Under the pieces are notes generated by a model, which saw nothing but the letters and a program-made list of their open reading frames with translations, searched no databases and was not told where the DNA came from. From Bacillus sp. FJAT-45350 (GTDB lineage: Bacteria > Bacillota > Bacilli > Bacillales > NISU01): DNA of 64,000 nt. The DNA lies in the NCBI RefSeq assembly GCF_002335805.1, contig NZ_NISU01000001.1:752079-816078 (forward strand). The letters run 5' to 3'. Shown here piece after piece: positions 55,770-63,462 of this stretch (positions are counted from its first letter, which is position 1; the number at the start of each line of letters is the position of its first letter). Both the position numbers and the translations under genes were made by a program.

Positions 55770-56687
55770 ATGAAAAAAATACTTGTATTTGTATTGGCAA
55801 TGTTATTATTTGTAACTGCTTGTGGTAATGAAGACACAACAGATGAAGCAACTGAACCGCAAGACGATGTTGCAGTTGAACGTGAGGTGCTAGAAGTAGC
55901 AGTCATTCCGGCTCAATCAATAGGAGAAATGGAAACAGGCTTAAGGAAATTAGAAGAAACGTTAGCTGAGAAGCTTGATCGAGAAGTGAAAGTAGACCAT
56001 TATCCTAACTATAATGCAGTTGTTGAGGCATTAAATTATGAACACATTGATTTAGCGTATTTAGGACCAGTAACGTATTTAGTGGCTCATGACCAAAGTG
56101 GGGCACAAGCAATCTTAACTCAAGAAATTGATGGTGAGCCGTTCTATTATTCATACATGATTACGCATGTAGATAACCCTTGGGATTCGTTAGATGAATT
56201 ATTAGAAGATGTTTCTGAAATTGAATTTGCTTTTGGTAGTATTTCATCAACTTCTGGATCTGTTATTCCAAGCTATGAATTAATGCAGCGTGGAGTGTTT
56301 GAAGATGAGTATGAAAACGAATTTAAAACTGTGCGTTACACAGGTTCACATGATATTACTGCTCAACAAGTAGCGAGTAAGCAAGTGGGTGCGGGAGCAA
56401 TTGATAGTGCCATTTTTAATGGATTAGTTAGAGAAGGCGCAATTAATGCAGATGATTATAAAATCATTTGGCAATCAGAGCAATTATATCAATATCCGTG
56501 GGCAGTCAGAGCGAGCATGACAGAAGAGGAAATTGCAGAAATTCAACAAGCTTTCATTAGTATTACAGACAAAGAAATCTTAGATATCTTTGGTGGAGCA
56601 TCTGCATTTGTTGAAGCGGACCAAGCTCAATATGATTATATTTTAGAAGTAGCAAAAAAAACTGGCATGCTGAGATTGAATGAATAG
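55770..56687 (+). CDS. PhnD-like ABC transporter substrate-binding lipoprotein (selenium oxyanion candidate)
   Basis: 305 residues: lipoprotein signal with lipobox VTACG (Cys18), then the PhnD fold (VAVIPAQSIGEMETGLRKLEE, YNAVVEALNYEHIDLAYLGPVTY, FGSISSTSGSVIPSYELM, GAIDSAIFNGLV). PhnD-type proteins bind phosphonate, phosphite or related oxyanions. A PhnD-like subgroup is annotated as putative selenate-binding protein because of its linkage to selD; this gene lies between selB and selD. AAAGGGGAATTG precedes ATG 55770. Confidence 0.8.
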   Translation: MKKILVFVLAMLLFVTACGNEDTTDEATEPQDDVAVEREVLEVAVIPAQSIGEMETGLRKLEETLAEKLDREVKVDHYPNYNAVVEALNYEHIDLAYLGPVTYLVAHDQSGAQAILTQEIDGEPFYYSYMITHVDNPWDSLDELLEDVSEIEFAFGSISSTSGSVIPSYELMQRGVFEDEYENEFKTVRYTGSHDITAQQVASKQVGAGAIDSAIFNGLVREGAINADDYKIIWQSEQLYQYPWAVRASMTEEEIAEIQQAFISITDKEILDIFGGASAFVEADQAQYDYILEVAKKTGMLRLNE

Positions 56688-56714
56688 AGGTTTTCTCGAA
56701 TAGGGGCAGATTAG

Positions 56715-57476
56715 ATGATTTGGTTTAAAAAGCGATATTTAGTATATCTTTTCTTAATTATTATTTTTACGTGGTGGAGCATGTATATGACCGGGTTTGA
56801 TATTAGACGCTTTGCCCAGTTTGGTAATGCGATTGATATCGTAAAAAATCGTTTCTTTCCTGTCGAATGGTCATTATTCCCACGATTATTGAGAGAAAGC
56901 TTAGTGACATTGGCAATGGCTTTTCTTGGGACGTTTATTGCCTTACTTATCGCTTTACCAATAAGCTTTATGGCGGCTCGTAATACGAGTCGTCATCCCT
57001 TTTTCTTTGGTTTAACTAGGTCAAGTTTAAGCGGTCTCCGTTCAATACCAGAAATTGTTTTTGGTCTAATTTTAGTGGCGGCATTAGGGTTAGGTCCATT
57101 TCCAGCGGTATTGGCAATACTTTTACATAATATTGGTGTACTAGGTAAGCTATTATCCGAGTTAGTTGAGGCAGCAGATGAAGGACCACAAGAGGCGATG
57201 AAAGCTGTTGGTGCATCAAGATGGGTTGCTGTTGTTTTCTCAATTCTTCCTCAAATATGGCCTAATGTCCTCTCTCACTATTTTTATCGATTTGAAGTTG
57301 CGATTCGTACATCCCTTATATTAGGGTTTATCGGTGGTGGAGGTTTAGGACAGCAGTTATTTAATCATTTTAGTAGTTTATACTATCAAGCGGTTGCCCT
57401 AGACATCTTAATGATTATGGCATTGGTTATATTAGTTGACTTTATTGGCGGATTTGTAAGGAAACGAGTGATATAA
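56715..57476 (+). CDS. ABC transporter permease, PhnE-like
   Basis: 253 residues, about six membrane helices. The permease EAA-type loop is DEGPQEAMKAVGASRWVAVVFSILPQIWPNVLSHYFYRFE. MAARNTSRHPFFFGLTR and LRSIPEIVFGLILVAALGLGPF match phosphonate-type permeases. It starts 27 bp after the binding protein. Only one permease gene is present, so it probably forms a homodimer with two copies of the ATPase. Confidence 0.88.
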   Translation: MIWFKKRYLVYLFLIIIFTWWSMYMTGFDIRRFAQFGNAIDIVKNRFFPVEWSLFPRLLRESLVTLAMAFLGTFIALLIALPISFMAARNTSRHPFFFGLTRSSLSGLRSIPEIVFGLILVAALGLGPFPAVLAILLHNIGVLGKLLSELVEAADEGPQEAMKAVGASRWVAVVFSILPQIWPNVLSHYFYRFEVAIRTSLILGFIGGGGLGQQLFNHFSSLYYQAVALDILMIMALVILVDFIGGFVRKRVI

Positions 57477-57528
57477 GTGGAGCAATTGGAATGTTGGATA
57501 TCAAAGGAAGCGGAGAGGAGGCGTTCTC

Positions 57529-58281
57529 TTGATACGTTTACAAGATGTATCTGTAAGGTATAAAGGGTCAAAGGAGGATGCCTTAAAGAAACTATCCCTT
57601 TCCTTTGAAAAAGGAGAATTTGTTTGTGTGCTAGGAAAAAGTGGGGCAGGTAAATCAACGTTCATTCGTTGTATTAATGGATTGCAAAGGCCTATTTCTG
57701 GAGATGTAGTTATTGATAAAACTTCCCTATCCTCATTAAAAGAAGGAAACCTTCGGAATGTGCGTCAAAATATAGGAATGATATTTCAACATTATCACTT
57801 AATCCCTAGGCTTTCTGTTTTGCATAATACGTTAACAGGTACTTTTGGTAAACGACCTCCCTGGAAGAATTTTCTGGGGATTTTCACTTCTGGTGAAAAG
57901 GAAAAGGCGTATGAGGCATTAAGGGCAGTAGAGTTAGAGGATTATCATCAACGACGGGTAGAGGCATTAAGTGGTGGCCAGAAACAACGGGTTGGAATTG
58001 CCAGGGCGCTAACGCAGGAGCCGCAAATCTTTTTAGGAGATGAGCCTGTTGCAAGTCTTGATCCAAGTACAGCGAGTAAGATATTTCAGCTGTTAAAAAA
58101 GATTCATGAAGAAAGAGAATTAGTAACGATCATCAACGTTCATGATGTACAGCTAGCAAAACGATATGCAACGAGAGTTATTGCCTTTAAGAATGGTACA
58201 CTTGTATTTGATGGAAAGCCATCTGAACTTTCAGATGAAGTACTTGATGATATCTATACTGGTTATGAGGGATTTAAATGA
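57529..58281 (+). CDS. ABC transporter ATP-binding protein, PhnC-like
   Basis: 250 residues: Walker A GKSGAGKST, Q loop FQHYHLIPRLSVL, signature ALSGGQKQRVGIARAL, Walker B IFLGDEPVASLDP and H loop INVHDV. PhnC-type order and length. TTG 57529 follows GAGAGGAGGCG. The stop overlaps the HD gene as ATGA, so the four genes from the binding protein to the HD hydrolase form one operon, possibly an extension of selB-GT. Confidence 0.93.
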   Translation: MIRLQDVSVRYKGSKEDALKKLSLSFEKGEFVCVLGKSGAGKSTFIRCINGLQRPISGDVVIDKTSLSSLKEGNLRNVRQNIGMIFQHYHLIPRLSVLHNTLTGTFGKRPPWKNFLGIFTSGEKEKAYEALRAVELEDYHQRRVEALSGGQKQRVGIARALTQEPQIFLGDEPVASLDPSTASKIFQLLKKIHEERELVTIINVHDVQLAKRYATRVIAFKNGTLVFDGKPSELSDEVLDDIYTGYEGFK

Positions 58282-58922
58282 ACAAAGAACAGGTAGTAAG
58301 AGATACAATTCATTTTGTTAAGGAATTAATGAGTAAAGAGGGCAGTGGTCATGATTGGTACCATGTGGAGAGGGTTATGAAGCTTGCACAGACACTAGCT
58401 AATGAAGAAGGTGCTGATCCCTTTATTTGTACGATGACCTCTTTGTTACATGACGTAGCCGATGATAAAATCTGCAAGGATGTAGAAGCTGAAAAACAAC
58501 GAATTCATGATTGGCTAACACAGCATCAGCTAATAAATGATGACCATTCGCATATTATCTCTATAATAGAGAACATGTCTTTTAGTAAAGGGACTACGCA
58601 ATTGCCTACACTTGAGGGAAGGATCGTGCAAGATGCTGACAGACTTGATGCGATTGGGGCAATAGGAATTGCTCGTTGCTTTGTTTATTCAGGCTATAAA
58701 GGTCAATTAATATATGACCCTTCAATTAAAGTACGTACGGAAATGACAAAAGAGCAGTATCGAAATGAAGAAAGTACTGCAATTAATCATTTTTATGAAA
58801 AACTTCTTAAACTAAAAGAGTTAATGAATACGAATGCAGGCAAGAGGGTCGCTGAGGAAAGGCATTCTTTCATGGAGGCGTATCTTGAGCAGTTCGCTCT
58901 TGAATGGCAAGGGAAACGATAA
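58278..58922 (+). CDS. HD-domain phosphohydrolase
   Basis: 214 residues of the YedJ/YpgQ type: metal ligands H in GSGHDWYHVERVMKLA, HD in LLHDVADDK, and D in VQDADRLDAIGAIGIARCF. YpgQ-type enzymes hydrolyse nucleoside triphosphates in vitro. Its start codon overlaps the end of the transporter ATPase gene, so it is coupled to an oxyanion transporter; this is unusual and may point to removal of toxic selenium- or phosphonate-containing nucleotides (speculation). Confidence 0.85.
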   Translation: MNKEQVVRDTIHFVKELMSKEGSGHDWYHVERVMKLAQTLANEEGADPFICTMTSLLHDVADDKICKDVEAEKQRIHDWLTQHQLINDDHSHIISIIENMSFSKGTTQLPTLEGRIVQDADRLDAIGAIGIARCFVYSGYKGQLIYDPSIKVRTEMTKEQYRNEESTAINHFYEKLLKLKELMNTNAGKRVAEERHSFMEAYLEQFALEWQGKR

Positions 58923-58940
58923 TCATTAAATTCGTTCATA

Positions 58941-58972
58941 TATAGCCGTTACTACCGAGTGGCGGCTATTTA
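58941..58972. terminator. Hairpin between convergent HD and small membrane protein genes
   Basis: ATAGCCG (from 58942) and CGGCTAT (ending 58969) form the base of a stem, with ACT/AGT pairing further in; T-rich sequence lies on both sides. It overlaps the stop codon of the minus-strand small gene. Confidence 0.55.
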
Positions 58973-59130
58973 TTGTTGTTTTTAAACCGGTCTGCAATAA
59001 ATAGCAAAACAAGACCAAGACCGCTAATAATATAAATATAAGGTGTAATTGTCATCTGACTATTTATTATCGGGGCAGTTAAGATCATTAATAAGGAAAT
59101 TATTTGTAAAACGAGTTTTTTACTCATCAT
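58966..59130 (-). CDS. Small membrane protein, 54 residues
   Basis: Reads MMSKKLVLQIISLLMILTAP...YIYIISGLGLVLLFIADRFKNNNK: two hydrophobic helices with a short loop and a basic tail. AGGAGTG precedes ATG 59130; a second ATG follows directly. Typical of the tiny two-helix proteins found beside many Firmicute genes; no family recognised. It sits between the HD gene and selD and is probably expressed separately, because selD has its own terminator. Confidence 0.65.
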   Translation of the reverse strand: MMSKKLVLQIISLLMILTAPIINSQMTITPYIYIISGLGLVLLFIADRFKNNNK

Positions 59131-59148
59131 GAACACTCCTACATAGAC

Positions 59149-59195
59149 AAAAGTATGTCTCCTTTGGTCACTTAACCATCGGAGACATACTTTTT
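59149..59195 (-). terminator. Terminator after selD
   Basis: AAAAGTATGTCTCC (59149-59162) and GGAGACATACTTTT (from 59181) form a 14-bp stem around 18 bases, with T-runs usable on either strand; the selD stop is 2 bases to the right. Confidence 0.85.
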
Positions 59196-59197
59196 AG

Positions 59198-60250
59198 TTA
59201 TTTTACGTAAATACATTTATCTTTTTTCTCAATAACTTCTCCGACGATTGTTGTATCAGAAGCACCTAGCTTGTGCATATCAGTCACATATTGTTCTGCT
59301 TCCGATTTGTCGATACTGATTAATAATCCTCCAGAAGTAATAGCGTCACATAGTATGCTTTGATACACTTCTGAAACAGTATCTCCGTATTCAATTACGT
59401 CTTTTAACCAGCGTTCGTTAGCTTTTGAGCCACCAGGGATAATACCTTGCTCAGCTAATTCAATCGTACCATCAAGAAGAGGGACATTATCTTTGAAAAA
59501 AACAAAACTTGCTTCACTTCCTCGAGCCATTTCGTACCCATGACCTAATAATCCAAAGCCTGTTACGTCTGTTACAGCTGTAGGATTGTATTTCTCAAGG
59601 GTTTCAGCCGCAACCTTGTTTAATGTTGCCATTGTTGTTGTAACAGCTTTTTCTTGCTCTTCTGTTACTGCTTCTCGTTTGATTCCAGTTGTTAAAATAC
59701 CTACACCAATTGGTTTCGTTAAGACAAGAACATCTCCTGGTTTTGCACCGACGTTTTTGAAGATTCTATCGGGGTGAGCTATACCAGTCACAGATAGACC
59801 AAATTTAGGCTCTTGGTCATCGATTGAATGTCCACCAACGATAATTGCTCCAGATTCTTTTACCTTATCTGCTGCTCCACATAAGATGTCTGCTAACATT
59901 TTTTTCGGTAATTTAGTTATTGGGAAGCCAACGATATTCATCACTGTTTTTGGGACGCCACCCATTGCATAAACGTCACTTAGTGCGTTAGCTGCGGCAA
60001 TTTGACCGAACATATATGGGTCATCTACTACAGGTGTAAAGTAATCGACAGTTTGTATAAGGGCAATATCATCTGTAATACGATAAGCTCCTGCATCATC
60101 TGATGTATCTAATCCAACCAATAGGTTAGGGTCATCTGTTTGAGGGGGTAAATGACACAAAACTTGTGCCAGGTCTTCAGGACCAATTTTGCATCCTCAG
60201 CCAGCTTTTGTTGACATTGCTGTTAATCTTATTTCTTCTCGCTTGTCCAT
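59198..60250 (-). CDS. selD: Selenide, water dikinase SelD, itself a selenoprotein (Sec18)
   Basis: 350 residues when TGA at 60199-60197 is read as selenocysteine. The N-terminus is MDKREEIRLTAMSTKAG-U-GCKIGPEDLAQVL; Sec18 and Cys20 form the GUGCK active site, where Cys-type enzymes have GCGCK. Downstream are DDAGAYRI, PKTVMNIVGFP, GGHSIDDQEPKFGL and the C-terminal domain, all intact. ATG 60250 follows GGAGGTG. Conventional calling would start at ATG 60160 and lose the catalytic N-terminus. It makes selenophosphate for SelA and possibly for the SenB-like enzyme. Divergent from the SelW-like gene. Confidence 0.95.
60172..60199 (-). other. Candidate bacterial SECIS of selD
   Basis: Starting 12 bases after the UGA, GGUC-CUGAA-GACC forms a 4-bp hairpin. 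A longer enclosing pairing (UGCAAAA with UUUUGUG further downstream) is possible. Position right after the UGA suits a bacterial SECIS, but SelB recognition cannot be judged by eye. Confidence 0.45.
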
Positions 60251-60460
60251 TTGAGAGTGCACCTCCATAATTAATGTTTCATGTATAAAATGTAATATTT
60301 TGTGCAAATCTGTAGTGTACTCTTACTTATTGAATAGAGCAAAGGAGTTTGCCTCATTAGTATAAGCAATATGATTGCAAAGTTTCAAATGATAACCTAG
60401 AATGAATTTACAATAATCATCTTATTGGAAGATGAATAAAGCTTTGAAAGGGGTATCATT

Positions 60461-60703
60461 ATGAGTTTTAAAATGTCTGTTGAATTTTGCATGATGTGAA
60501 ACTATGCACCAAAAGCCGCAAGTTTTGCGGAAGAGCTATTTAACCATTTTCGTGGTGAGATTTCTCAACTTGACCTAGTAACAAGTAAGGGTGGTGCCTT
60601 TGAGGTTACTGTTAATGGTGAGAAGATTTATTCTAAGCTAGACACTGGTTCATTCCCTCTGACAGAGGATATTATAGAAAAAATGGAACGTATGAGAAGT
60701 TGA
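60461..60703 (+). CDS. SelW/Rdx-family selenoprotein (CxxU redox motif)
   Basis: 80 residues with TGA at 60497-60499 read as selenocysteine: MSFKMSVEFCMM-U-NYAPKAASF, then a coding-like sequence (EISQLDLVTSKGGAFEVTVN, KIYSKLDTGSFP) to a true TGA stop. Cys10-Met-Met-Sec13 lies after the first beta strand, as in the thioredoxin-like SelW/SelT/SelH (Rdx) family, and the later GGAFEVTVNG element fits that fold. GAAAGGGG precedes ATG 60461. It lies between selD and selA with its own terminator. Probable thiol-dependent redox protein; partner unknown. Confidence 0.88.
60497..60530 (+). other. Candidate bacterial SECIS of the SelW-like gene
   Basis: From 60516, CCGCAA-GUU-UUGCGG forms a perfect 6-bp stem with the loop starting with G, 16 bases after the UGA. 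Stem position and a GU-containing apical loop agree with bacterial SECIS elements. Confidence 0.55.
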
Positions 60704-60739
60704 AACAGACGTTGTCACAATAGGGTAATCAACCTTTTT

Positions 60740-60790
60740 GAGGAGGTCACTAAAAAAAGTGAAAATTCACTTTTTCAGTGGCCTCTTTTT
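60740..60790 (+). terminator. Terminator after the SelW-like gene
   Basis: GAGGAGGTCACT-A7-GTGAA pairs with TTCAC-T5-CAGTGGCCTC in a long imperfect stem, followed by five T. Confidence 0.85.
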
Positions 60791-60846
60791 GAGACAGCCT
60801 TTCTTTGTAAAAAAGCTCTCCACGTTTTGAAGATAAGGAGAATTGT

Positions 60847-62238
60847 ATGAAAGAATATTTAAGGAAGTTACCTCCAATTCATGAATTACAGCAAACAGAA
60901 GCTTTTAAACAATTGGCAACTGAGCTATCTACTGAAAAACTCACAGAATGGCTTCAAGAAGGAGTCGATTTGATTAGAAATCAACTCATAAAAGGGACTT
61001 GGCAAGGAGAATTGTCAGAAAAGGATTTACAAGACAGTGTCCTATCATACACAAAAACAAAAATGGAGCATTTTCAATCGTACAAGCTCGAGCGAATTAT
61101 TAATGCTACCGGTACGATTCTACATACGAATTTAGGTCGAGCTAGGTTAAGTAAGAAGGCTGTCGAACAGGTCATTATGGCTGCTTCAAATTATTCTAAT
61201 TTAGAGTACAACATATCTACTGGAAAAAGAGGCTCCCGTCATGATTTAATTGAGGAAGTTATTCAAGAGGTTACCGGAGCTGAGGCTGCGATGGTCGTTA
61301 ATAATAATGCAGCTGCAGTATATTTAATTTTAAAAGCATTTGCTAAAGAAAAAGAAGTGATCGTATCAAGGGGGCAACTAGTAGAGATCGGTGGCTCGTT
61401 TCGAGTTTCATCAATTATGGAAGAGAGTGGAGCTTCATTAGTTGAGGTTGGGACAACAAATAAAACCCACTTAAAAGATTATAAAGAAGCTATCACGGAA
61501 CATACTGCCATGATTATGAAAGTCCATACGAGTAATTTTAAAACGATTGGATTTACTGCCGAAGTATCGGTTGATGATTTAGCAGGTGTAATAAAAGAGG
61601 AAGAAAATGTAATTTTATATGAAGATTTAGGAAGTGGCGCTATCTATGATTTTCGCCAACATCACATCGGAGAGGAACCAACTGTAAAAGAGGTTCTCGA
61701 TAAAGGTGTAGACATTGTTTCTTTTAGTGGGGACAAGTTATTAGGCGGACCTCAAGCTGGGATTATCGCTGGGAAAAAAGAACTTATCAATCAATTGAAA
61801 AAGCACCAGCTAGCAAGAGTATTACGAGTAGATAAAATGACATTAGCAGCCTTAGAAGCCACGATAAAACTATATGTAATTGGTGAAGACGCAATAAAAG
61901 GAATACCAACTGTAGCTTCGATATTAGACAATGTTCACGCAGTTAAAGAGAAAGCAAAGAGTTTCATCAATGGTATAACGAATAAAATATGGGATTTACA
62001 CCTTGTAGAAGGCACTTCAAAAATTGGTGGAGGTACAATGCCAGACGTTGAAGTTCCGACATACCTTGTTCAAATTAAGCATGAAAACAAACATGCTCAA
62101 AAAACAGCTGATATACTAAGGTTAGGAAGCCCTTCAATTGTTTGTCGTCTAAAAGATGACGCAATCTTACTAGATTTTCGTACTATCCATCTAGATGAAC
62201 TAGAGGAGTTAGTTAAGGTGTTTAATGATTTTCATTAA
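60847..62238 (+). CDS. selA: L-seryl-tRNA(Sec) selenium transferase SelA
   Basis: 463 residues of the PLP enzyme that converts seryl-tRNA(Sec) to selenocysteyl-tRNA(Sec). Visible: LRKLPPIHELQ and RIINATGTILHTNLGRARLS at the N-terminal side, AAMVVNNNAAAVYLIL, YEDLGSGAIYDF, and the Schiff-base lysine in SFSGDKLLGGPQAGII (about residue 298). AAGGAGAA precedes ATG 60847. Full length, and the last gene of the selenium island. Confidence 0.96.
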   Translation: MKEYLRKLPPIHELQQTEAFKQLATELSTEKLTEWLQEGVDLIRNQLIKGTWQGELSEKDLQDSVLSYTKTKMEHFQSYKLERIINATGTILHTNLGRARLSKKAVEQVIMAASNYSNLEYNISTGKRGSRHDLIEEVIQEVTGAEAAMVVNNNAAAVYLILKAFAKEKEVIVSRGQLVEIGGSFRVSSIMEESGASLVEVGTTNKTHLKDYKEAITEHTAMIMKVHTSNFKTIGFTAEVSVDDLAGVIKEEENVILYEDLGSGAIYDFRQHHIGEEPTVKEVLDKGVDIVSFSGDKLLGGPQAGIIAGKKELINQLKKHQLARVLRVDKMTLAALEATIKLYVIGEDAIKGIPTVASILDNVHAVKEKAKSFINGITNKIWDLHLVEGTSKIGGGTMPDVEVPTYLVQIKHENKHAQKTADILRLGSPSIVCRLKDDAILLDFRTIHLDELEELVKVFNDFH

Positions 62239-62311
62239 TTGATACGAGTCAAGGGATGTTTGTAACCTTCACCTTGACTCGTATGGATAGTTACATTAAG
62301 AGGTTAACCTA

Positions 62312-62449
62312 TTAGCTTTCGCCGCCTGTTTGGCTAACATGGTTGCCTTTTTTTACTTTTTTTGAGCCCTTCATTGGAGCTGGTTGTCCTGGGTTTTCTC
62401 CCTTTGGTGCATTTTTACGAATGTCTTTATAGGAATTGTGCTCTGCCAT
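62312..62449 (-). CDS. sspP: Small acid-soluble spore protein SspP
   Basis: 45 residues: [20 protein letters not shown], then [20 protein letters not shown]. It follows the B. subtilis SspP pattern (KNAPKGxNPGQPxP-SGSKKVKxxNH). AAGGAGGG precedes ATG 62449. Minor SASPs of this kind are made in the forespore under sigma-G. Near sspO and aconitase, as in B. subtilis. Confidence 0.9.
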   Translation of the reverse strand: MAEHNSYKDIRKNAPKGENPGQPAPMKGSKKVKKGNHVSQTGGES

Positions 62450-62625
62450 TGAAATCCCTCCTTCGAACATTATTATTTTATTATCTAATGAGGTCTATAC
62501 ACCTTTGTGAAAAATATGAAATTCCTTATAAAATATGAGTATTTAGTGGTTGTAAATGAATATTTTTTTGAGTCATACAGGAAACTAAACTGAACACTCA
62601 CTAAAATTACATGGGGGGTTTAAGC

Positions 62626-62883
62626 ATGCCGTATCATAAGGACAAACAGCAAGCTTTCCAAGCAGCACAACAGGCATTTGTACAAGCTCAGGAAGCTCGT
62701 GAAGAATTAGAGGTACACAGCGACAGTGGAGAATTTGGTACTCATGTTAAAAAGTTTGAGGAAGAAATTGAAGAGGCAGATCAAGTAATTTACAAAGCCT
62801 TACAAGTTGCATCTGAGCATCAGCGAGATGAACTTGAAAAGTATCAACAAAGACTAGTTGAGATGAGACAACAAAGCCACTAA
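62626..62883 (+). CDS. Hypothetical helical protein, 85 residues
   Basis: MPYHKDKQQAFQAAQQAFVQ and the following sequence are almost entirely helix-forming with heptad-like Ala/Gln/Glu repeats, giving a coiled-coil or small helical bundle; no Cys and no membrane segment. ATG 62626 lies 10 bases after GGGGGG; an ATG at 62611 sits within that site. Unrecognised. Its location between sspP and sspO on the other strand suggests a spore or stationary-phase protein (inference). Confidence 0.65.
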   Translation: MPYHKDKQQAFQAAQQAFVQAQEAREELEVHSDSGEFGTHVKKFEEEIEEADQVIYKALQVASEHQRDELEKYQQRLVEMRQQSH

Positions 62884-62933
62884 TTAAACCCTTCATCTAA
62901 GTGGGAAGTTTTTAGAGGAACCAAACAGTAAAC

Positions 62934-62969
62934 AAAACACCCAAGGAATTCATTTCCTTGGGTGTTTTT
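62934..62969. terminator. Bidirectional terminator between convergent genes
   Basis: AAAACACCCAAGGAA and TTCCTTGGGTGTTTT form a 15-bp stem with a short loop; T-runs on both strands. It serves the 85-residue gene and sspO. Confidence 0.88.
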
Positions 62970-62982
62970 CGTAGTAAAAAAA

Positions 62983-63144
62983 TTACTGTCTTTTCTTTGT
63001 TTTCTTATTAAATTGACGTTGTTCTTCAGTTAGTGGCTCGTTCGCCATCTCCTGGTTAAATTGAGAGCGATAACCAGCTCCTTTACCTTGTCCTTTTGCT
63101 TGGTTCATTCCAGGGATAACATGATTAGAATGTTTTTTCGTCAA
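62983..63144 (-). CDS. sspO: Small acid-soluble spore protein SspO
   Basis: 53 residues, TTG start at 63144 behind [56 protein letters not shown]. It matches the SspO layout (KRKANHVINGMNAAKSQGNGAGY...LTEAERQNNKKRK). It lies next to aconitase and divergent from it, as in B. subtilis, where sspO and sspP belong to the sigma-G regulon. Confidence 0.9.
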   Translation of the reverse strand: MTKKHSNHVIPGMNQAKGQGKGAGYRSQFNQEMANEPLTEEQRQFNKKTKKRQ

Positions 63145-63462
63145 GTAAATCACCTCCATTTCTATAGCATTTGTAAAAAAATCGATTTAATTTCAAAAAT
63201 CCATTTATTCTTTTAGTAAGTTCTGCTATTCTATAAAGGGAAAACCAAGCGAAATTAGTAGAACGCTTACTCTCTCGGAGTTTAGAGGGTAGAGGGAAGT
63301 GGCTGTTTTTTCATTTTTCGACTGTTATACAACAGAATGATTAGTAATCGAACGACCCCTTTTCTTTGCGAAATCTAATTTCAACACATTTCCAATACTA
63401 CTTTTTCGACAATCTTGAAATTGTAGTATAAGATAAGATAGTATATTGAGGAGGGAATACAT

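Noticed and set aside
59198-60160. Short selD starting at ATG 60160
   Set aside because: It lacks the SelD active-site region; the true start at 60250 with Sec18 has a ribosome site and the GUGCK motif.
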